A program made the translations under genes and the position numbers. Shown piece after piece: positions 39,363-44,430 of a DNA stretch of 44,430 bases. Position 1 is the first letter of the stretch, and each line of letters starts with the position of its first letter. The stretch comes from Peptococcaceae bacterium CEB3 (lineage in GTDB: Bacteria; Bacillota; Desulfitobacteriia; Desulfitobacteriales; Desulfitobacteriaceae), in contig LDXJ01000035.1 of NCBI GenBank assembly GCA_001029295.1, forward strand, positions 1 through 44,430. Reading direction: 5' to 3'. The notes beneath the pieces were generated by a model, which was not told the DNA's origin, did no database searches, and saw only the letters and a program-made list of their open reading frames with translations.

Positions 39363-40778
39363 ATGGCAACTAACGACTTGCGTAATTTTATCGCGCAGTT
39401 GGAGAATAACGGTGACTTGATGCGGATCAAAACCGAAGTGGATTGGAATCTGGAACTGTCCCATGTGGCCAAGGTCAACGAGGAAAAAAACGGGCCGGCG
39501 CTATTGTTCGAAAATGTCAAGGACTATCAAACCCCGGTTTTCGTGAGTGCTCTTTCAACCACTCAACGCTTGGCCGTGGCCATGAATATGCCCATCAACA
39601 CCACGCTGAGCCAGATGGCTAAGGAATGGGTTGTCCGTACCAAGAAGCTTATTCCCCCGGTCTGGGTGGAGAGCGGACCGATCAAGGAGAATATCGATGT
39701 AGGGGAACAGATCGATCTTTTCAAATTCCCTGTACCGAAGTTTTATGAGAAGGACGGCGGTCGCTACATCGGAACCTTTGTCAGTGTGGTAACAAAAGAT
39801 CCCGAGACGGGCTGGGTGAATCTGGGTACCTACAGAATGCAGATCCTTGATGAGAAAACGTGCGGTATTATGTTTATCAAAGGAAAGCACGGGGATTTGC
39901 ATCGCATGAAATATGCTAAACTGAACAAGCCGATGCAGGTGGCGGCTATCATAGGTTACGACCCGCTTATGTTTCTCGTTTCCAGCACCCTGATCGGGGC
40001 GGGAGAGGACGAGTATAATTATGTTGGCGCTTTGCGCGGTTCACCGGTGGAGGTGGTGAAAGGAGAATATGTGGACTTGCCCATTCCGGCTGCCGCAGAG
40101 ATGGTGATCGAGGGAGAACTATGGCCGGAAAAACTACGGGATGAAGGACCCTTCGGTGAATATACGGGTTATTATTCCGGTAAAGGGACGGTTCCCCGCC
40201 ACTATATTGATGTAAAAGCTGTTACCTACCGTAAGGACTTGATTTTTCATGCCACAACGGTGGGACGACCAGTTACGGATACCCACATGATTCAGGCCAT
40301 GAACAGGACTTCAACCCTGTGGTCTGACCTGGAGGCCATGAAAATTCCCGGTATTCAGTCTGTCTACATCCCTCCTGAGTCGTGTGGCCGGTTTATGGCG
40401 GTTGTATCGGTGAAACAGATGTATCCGGGACACTCCAATCACGTTGGGAACGCTGTGATTGCCACAAGCACAGGTTCCTATGGAGTGAAAGTGGTGGTTG
40501 TTGTGGATGAGGACATTCCGGCGGACGACATGGGACGGGTGTTGTGGGCTATGAGCACCAGGATGGCGCCGGAACGGGGCGTGCAGATAATTTCCCGGGG
40601 TCGCTCCACTCCGCTGGACCCATCCTTGCCCATTCAGGGGAGGGATATTACTTCCCGCATCATCATGGACTGTTGTATACCTTATGAATGGGAGGAAAAA
40701 CCTACGAATATCCAGCTGACGGATTCCGTTCTGGCCCATGTCTTGGAGAAATGGAAAGATTATGGGTTTAATGAATAG
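39363..40778 (+). CDS. UbiD-family prenyl-FMN-dependent (de)carboxylase
   Basis: 471 residues. The UbiD catalytic triad is visible: Arg158 (LGTYRMQ) with Glu261 and Glu266 (DEGPFGEYTGYYS). Prenyl-FMN/metal ligands fit Asn153, His176 and Glu230 (GSPVEVVKGE). The C-terminal part has MDCCIPYEWEEKP. Family enzymes (de)carboxylate aromatic or unsaturated acids reversibly. In this cluster it is the likely carboxylase of the phosphorylated arene, or a simple hydroxyarene carboxylase. Thauera phenylphosphate carboxylase needs two UbiD-like subunits plus gamma and delta; only one is here. The start lies 30 bases after the PpsB-like stop, behind AAAGGGGG. Confidence 0.9.
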   Translation: MATNDLRNFIAQLENNGDLMRIKTEVDWNLELSHVAKVNEEKNGPALLFENVKDYQTPVFVSALSTTQRLAVAMNMPINTTLSQMAKEWVVRTKKLIPPVWVESGPIKENIDVGEQIDLFKFPVPKFYEKDGGRYIGTFVSVVTKDPETGWVNLGTYRMQILDEKTCGIMFIKGKHGDLHRMKYAKLNKPMQVAAIIGYDPLMFLVSSTLIGAGEDEYNYVGALRGSPVEVVKGEYVDLPIPAAAEMVIEGELWPEKLRDEGPFGEYTGYYSGKGTVPRHYIDVKAVTYRKDLIFHATTVGRPVTDTHMIQAMNRTSTLWSDLEAMKIPGIQSVYIPPESCGRFMAVVSVKQMYPGHSNHVGNAVIATSTGSYGVKVVVVVDEDIPADDMGRVLWAMSTRMAPERGVQIISRGRSTPLDPSLPIQGRDITSRIIMDCCIPYEWEEKPTNIQLTDSVLAHVLEKWKDYGFNE

Positions 40779-40862
40779 GCTGTGGAATTTGGTGAGCCGA
40801 GCAAAAGATTTCGAGCTTTAGTTTTCGGAATGATCAGGATTGAATCATGCTCTTTCCTGAGT

Positions 40863-40911
40863 ATACCCCCTTGGTCTCGGACTTAAATGTCTACGGGAAC
40901 CCTGGGGGTAT
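40863..40911. terminator. Inverted repeat after the UbiD gene
   Basis: ATACCCCC (40863-40870) pairs with GGGGGTAT (40904-40911), extended by TTGG/CC; the loop is 33 bases, with no long T tract. It may end the aromatic operon or form part of a leader for the MtrA-like gene. The gap 40779-41125 holds no gene. I looked for a cobalamin riboswitch box there and did not see a convincing one. Confidence 0.4.
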
Positions 40912-41125
40912 TTCGTTTACCCTGAAAGCTATTAGTTGCCACCCTAAGATTTTTAGGCATGTTAACTAAGCGAAAGTAACCACTCGAGGGGTTGGGAATA
41001 TAGACGGATATTGATATAAAGAAGAATTTATGTCAATATGGTCATACGAGGAAAGCGCGAAACAGGAGGTGAGCAAATGGAATAAACTTAGTTCATGGAT
41101 ATGGGGATAAGAGGGAGTGGTCTGT

Positions 41126-42349
41126 ATGTTTGAAGACGCAATCACTAAAGCTTGGGATCAGCTTAACGAAATTCGGCAAATTAAGAAATGCAGGTCATGT
41201 GAGTGTCTGCTGGACACTCTTGAGGCGATAAGGGGTGACCTTCAAGATATTGATGCTTCAAATGCTAAGGACATTCGTGTTGAGATGTCAGAGTGGTTTG
41301 AAGATGGAAATATTAATCGACACCCCTGTCTTGGATGCGAGGACTGCCTCCCTATCGAACCCTATAATCAATTTAGCAAATCGATACGTGGTATTAGCAC
41401 CCATGTTCAAGAACAAGGATTATTTACCATGCTGGGTTCTTCTTGTGGCTGTGGGCATTCAAATGCACCGGAGCCAATACAGCAAAACATTGATAAATGG
41501 CCGGTTGTTGAGGGCAATTATCAGGTGGGAAGACAGAATTCCAAGGTGGCAGTTTGTACCTTAGCTGATTCTGATTTATTGGAGGAAATTGAACATGCGG
41601 GGCTTCTGGAACAAGTTGCTATTGTTGGCACCCTGGCAACAGAAAATCTAGGCATCGAACGTTTAATTAGGAATATTGTAACGAATCCAAGTATCCGGTT
41701 TTTGATTCTTTGTGGGAAGGATTCTCGTGGTCACAAAGCGGGTCAAGCCGTTCTAAGCCTTAAATCCAGTGGCATTAACGAACAACGGCAGATTCTGGGG
41801 GCCGTTGGCCCTCGTCCAATTCTAAAGAACTTATCACAAGTGGAGCTGAAAGCCTTCGCAAATTATGTTACGGTGATAGATGAGATTGGGACTCATGATA
41901 TAGACCGGTTGAGGAATGTCATCAATACCTGCAATGCCCAACCGGAAGGTTCGGAATTAATACTTGCCCCGAAAGTGCACTTACCGAAAACTGTTGAAGT
42001 CGAAAAATCGTCGAAATGGGAACCTGACCCCGAAGGTTATTTTTTGGTTTTAATTGACTGGGATGCCCGAAAGATTATCTGTGAGCATTACACGAATGAC
42101 CATCTTCTCAATGAAGTTATTCGGGGAGACAGAGCATCTGACATTGTCAATACCGTTATCAAACGGGGTTTGCTCTCTAGACTCGACCATGCGGGATACT
42201 TAGGCGGGGAATTGGCCAAGGCTGAAGCTGCTTTAGTGCTTAAAACAAAATACGTTCAGGATGAAGCGGCTAAACCGGCCCTGCCGCCGAGAGCAAAGAC
42301 TTACCTGAAAAAAGCTCGCTGGGCTCACTCTCGTGAAGGTAGTATTTGA
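41126..42349 (+). CDS. Cytosolic MtrA-like corrinoid protein with Cys-rich N-terminus and C-terminal DUF4346
   Basis: 407 residues from ATG 41126 (GAGGGAG nine bases upstream; the GTG at 41117 overlaps that site). Residues 1-115 hold three Cys motifs (Cys22-25-27, Cys68-71-74, Cys107-109). Residues about 125-270 match tetrahydromethanopterin S-methyltransferase subunit A: KWPVVEGNYQVG, ATENLGIERLIRNIVTNPSI, RFLILCGKDSRGHKAGQ with His203 at the corrinoid-ligand position, and ILGAVGPRPILKNL. The MtrA membrane anchor is absent; a DUF4346-like domain (about 300-365, EGYFLVLIDWDARKIICEHY) replaces it. It should be a soluble methyl-carrying corrinoid protein. No MtrH-like methyltransferase gene is in the window. 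Confidence 0.82.
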   Translation: MFEDAITKAWDQLNEIRQIKKCRSCECLLDTLEAIRGDLQDIDASNAKDIRVEMSEWFEDGNINRHPCLGCEDCLPIEPYNQFSKSIRGISTHVQEQGLFTMLGSSCGCGHSNAPEPIQQNIDKWPVVEGNYQVGRQNSKVAVCTLADSDLLEEIEHAGLLEQVAIVGTLATENLGIERLIRNIVTNPSIRFLILCGKDSRGHKAGQAVLSLKSSGINEQRQILGAVGPRPILKNLSQVELKAFANYVTVIDEIGTHDIDRLRNVINTCNAQPEGSELILAPKVHLPKTVEVEKSSKWEPDPEGYFLVLIDWDARKIICEHYTNDHLLNEVIRGDRASDIVNTVIKRGLLSRLDHAGYLGGELAKAEAALVLKTKYVQDEAAKPALPPRAKTYLKKARWAHSREGSI

Positions 42350-42451
42350 ACGATATTTCCTATACAAGCTGAAGAGAGGAGCCATGAATCTTCCTTAGAC
42401 TCGCTACTCTCTATACGAACTTTTGAGTAATCAATATTTTGAGATCAATTG

Positions 42452-42601
42452 TTAATTAAAAGCCACTCGTTCCAGCGTGCTTTTGCGCGATTCCATTCGT
42501 AATACAGTCATATTCATCTTGGTTTTTAAACAAACCCGATCACACATAGCCGTACCGATGGTGGAGTCAATCAAGCAGTTCCCGGTCGGAGGGATTTTCA
42601 C
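42452..42601 (-). CDS. Possible 49-residue protein coupled to the chemoreceptor-like gene
   Basis: A GTG at 42601 overlaps the stop of the preceding gene (ATGTGA), and the frame runs to a TAA at 42452: VKIPPTGNCLIDSTIGTAMC, then a basic stretch with MTVLRMESRKSTLERVAFN. Translational coupling and a reasonable composition support it. I do not recognise a family. It could also be the start of a decayed gene. Confidence 0.4.
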   Translation of the reverse strand: MKIPPTGNCLIDSTIGTAMCDRVCLKTKMNMTVLRMESRKSTLERVAFN

Positions 42602-43410
42602 ATCTTCTTTCCCATAAGAACCAATCCTTGGGCCATTTCCGAAATGTAGGTTATGGCCCTGGTCAATTCGACGATGCCGATCGCCTGGGCTTCGCTTATG
42701 CTTGCCAACTCACTCACCGAATCAGCGAGCCGCCGCACCGATTCTTGGACCTGGCGGACATCAGCTTTGATACTTCCCGCAGATATGTTGGTACTGTCGG
42801 CCAGTTTCCTCACCTCGTCCGCTACTACGGCAAAACCTCGCCCATGCTCACCGGCGCGTGCAGATTCAATGGAGGCATTGATGCCCAAGATATTGCTTTG
42901 GGTAGACAGTTTCTTGATTTCATCGGTAATATGGGTTACATGGAGAATATCCTTTTTGACAGTTTGTGTTTCTCCATCCATGGTTTTAGCCGCAGCTGAA
43001 AGTTCCTCACTCTGTGCTGAAAGGTTCTCGGCCGAAGCCGCGAATTGTTCCACAGCTGCAAGCAATGTCTCCCCCATATTGACCAGTTCGTCATATTTCT
43101 CAATAGATATGACCAACGAAATGGCTCCCACTACTGCTCCCCCGTCTATGATGGGATTGGATATAGCGACATAAGGAATCTTAAATTTTGTTTTATCATT
43201 AACCCTTGCCATGATCCGCTGCTTGGTTCGAAGGGCTTTGTATGCTGCGGACTGTTCGGGAACGATATCACCTTCCCGGAAGCCTATATCCAATTTAGGA
43301 TTAATGCAGGTTTTGATCACCCTTTCAAGATCGGTAACAAGAACGGAAATATCTTGTTCATACCAATTCTGTATGTCCGGAGTCACATCAAGCACGCTTT
43401 CAAGTTTCAT
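42598..43410 (-). CDS. Soluble methyl-accepting chemotaxis-like signalling protein
   Basis: 270 residues with no membrane helix. The N-terminal sensor part (about 1-115; AYKALRTKQRIMARVNDKTK, VAISNPIIDGGAVVGAISLV) looks PAS/Cache-like. The C-terminal MCP part has the conserved hairpin tip ILGINASIESARAGEHGRGF with VVADEVRKLAD. It is short: only one helix pair around the tip is present. ATG behind GGAGGGGTGG. It could report a cytosolic signal, perhaps an aromatic, to the chemotaxis machinery; the ligand is unknown. Confidence 0.85.
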   Translation of the reverse strand: MKLESVLDVTPDIQNWYEQDISVLVTDLERVIKTCINPKLDIGFREGDIVPEQSAAYKALRTKQRIMARVNDKTKFKIPYVAISNPIIDGGAVVGAISLVISIEKYDELVNMGETLLAAVEQFAASAENLSAQSEELSAAAKTMDGETQTVKKDILHVTHITDEIKKLSTQSNILGINASIESARAGEHGRGFAVVADEVRKLADSTNISAGSIKADVRQVQESVRRLADSVSELASISEAQAIGIVELTRAITYISEMAQGLVLMGKKM

Positions 43411-43717
43411 GAAACGCCACCCCTCCTGTATTTGGCAATGTTTAGAATACTTGGCTTCGCGACTTAGGCGCTATCGCTATTTCTATTGAAAGATATCTCT
43501 CGCTCCCGGCCCCCATTTTCGTGACATTCATCCTCCTAGTGCCGGAAGTTGCAAGGGGCGGTTGTTAAAAACTATTATAGCACAGGGGTTTGACGTAATC
43601 TATTTGAATACCATTGTCCTCCCTTTGCGGCAAAATATGGCCATGAACAGTCGCAACCTGACTTTTACAGTTGGCATAGCAAATTAGCCCGGAACAGCTA
43701 AACAAATCCTTTTGTAA

Positions 43718-43738
43718 CGCGGAGGTCCGCGTTTTTTT
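43718..43738 (+). terminator. Intrinsic terminator in front of the IS1634-type transposase
   Basis: CGCGG-AGGT-CCGCG followed immediately by TTTTTTT. A strong rho-independent terminator on the plus strand. No plus-strand gene lies between it and 42349, so it may shield the transposase gene from outside transcription. The stretch 43411-43795 otherwise holds only the chemoreceptor promoter region and the element's left end. Confidence 0.75.
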
Positions 43739-43795
43739 GTGATTATACTTGATGTTATGCTAATGATGTGCTAACATGGGTGTAGGTGATGTGAC

Positions 43796-44430
43796 ATGGT
43801 CAAAATAGACAAAAGAACGAATGCGAATGGAACACCCAGGACGCAGGTGCGCGTGGTCGAGGGCTATCGCCCCGGCCCGGGAATGGCCACCAAACAACGA
43901 ACGATTCGAGACTTCGGGTATCTCGAAGATCAAGGAGACCCCGATGCTTTCATGGCGAAGGTCAAAGAATTTAACGCCAATTACAGAGCAGAAAACGTTC
44001 CGCTCCGAATAGAGGCTCCCGGAACCGCAAGGATGTACTGCGAGGAAAACCGGCGATTGAACTACGGATACAAATTCCTGGAGGCCGTCTATGACCTGCT
44101 CGAAATCGATTCATTCATCAAGAGCTATGAGAAATCGCACAGATTCCGGGGGGAGTATTCGCCCAGTGACATTTTCAAATTCCTGGTGCTGTTAAGAATC
44201 CTCAGCCCGGATTCGAAGCGTGCCTCGTGCCAGATGAAAGACGGCTTCTATGGGATGAGCACGGACTTCACACTGCCGGATGTCTACAGGTCACTTGACC
44301 ACTTCGAGGATTTCGAGGTGGAGTTACAGTGGCATTTGAATAAGTGTGTCAAGGAGACGATCGGTCGCGACCTTTCCTACGCGTTCTATGACGTGACCAA
44401 CTATTTCTTCGAGATAGACTTCCCTGATGG
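43796..44430 (+). CDS. IS1634/IS4-type transposase, N-terminal part, cut by window edge
   Basis: ATG at 43796, open to the right edge (211 codons). It starts VKIDKRTNANGTPRTQVRVV and continues with ATKQRTIRDFGYLEDQGDPD, FKFLVLLRILSPDSKRASCQ and LSYAFYDVTNYFFEIDFPDG. The YDVTNYFFE stretch holds the first catalytic Asp of the DDE core in this family. The remaining catalytic residues and the right inverted repeat lie outside. A terminator 58 bases upstream is the only visible left-end feature. Confidence 0.85.
   Translation, partial: MVKIDKRTNANGTPRTQVRVVEGYRPGPGMATKQRTIRDFGYLEDQGDPDAFMAKVKEFNANYRAENVPLRIEAPGTARMYCEENRRLNYGYKFLEAVYDLLEIDSFIKSYEKSHRFRGEYSPSDIFKFLVLLRILSPDSKRASCQMKDGFYGMSTDFTLPDVYRSLDHFEDFEVELQWHLNKCVKETIGRDLSYAFYDVTNYFFEIDFPD

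Noticed and set aside
40920-41100. Cobalamin riboswitch upstream of the MtrA-like corrinoid gene
   Set aside because: Expected for a B12 protein, but I could not find the B12-box pattern or the usual flanking stems.

Overview
The window looks like a mid-GC Firmicute of the Clostridia, probably Peptococcaceae-like (Desulfitobacterium or Desulfosporosinus type). This is inferred from the gene families, strong GGAGG-type ribosome binding sites, a BlaI/M56 pair, an XylR_N/V4R-PucR regulator and anaerobic aromatic-type enzymes. No rRNA, tRNA or CRISPR array was seen. The genus is a guess.

Positions 1-16.9 kb are an accessory region. It starts with a cut-off IS66 transposase and two broken genes, then a BlaI / M56 peptidase / YjgB lipoprotein set on the minus strand. 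A near-identical direct repeat of about 1.6 kb follows (copies at 4103-5678 and 9307-10980), each copy carrying a DJ-1/PfpI gene and a small membrane protein gene. The copies flank a TetR regulator and a rifampin-phosphotransferase-like PEP-dependent enzyme. Then come a GNAT, a frameshifted DUF523 gene, a CGGC-domain protein, a small membrane protein, an IS3 remnant fused to repeat fragments, a hydrogenase remnant and a drug/metabolite exporter.

Positions 17.0-24.7 kb hold a lone TnpB element and then a run of single, unrelated plus-strand genes (four GNATs, a ferredoxin, an HD hydrolase, a PHP histidinol-phosphatase-like protein). The long intergenic gaps repeat pieces of a GC-rich structured sequence. 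Some pieces resemble domain V, and others the 5' domain I, of a group IIC intron. The layout resembles a cassette array.

Positions 24.7-30.3 kb (minus strand) encode a three-subunit molybdenum hydroxylase in the order FAD, 2Fe-2S, Mo subunit, then an IclR regulator; a Nudix hydrolase lies upstream. Positions 30.5-40.8 kb (plus strand) form the most interesting block: a sensor-regulator with an aromatic-binding XylR_N/V4R module, a UbiX flavin prenyltransferase, a UPF0261/Tm-1-like protein, an acyl-CoA-ligase-type AMP-binding enzyme, two genes that split a PEP-synthase-like enzyme as phenylphosphate synthase is split, and a UbiD (de)carboxylase. Read together they suggest ATP-dependent phosphorylation of a phenolic (or arylamine) substrate, carboxylation with prenylated FMN, CoA activation, and perhaps reductive dehydroxylation by the neighbouring molybdenum enzyme. 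The pathway is inferred; the families are clear.

After it come a cytosolic MtrA-like corrinoid protein with a cysteine-rich N-terminus, a soluble chemoreceptor-like protein, and the start of an IS1634-type transposase that runs off the right edge.
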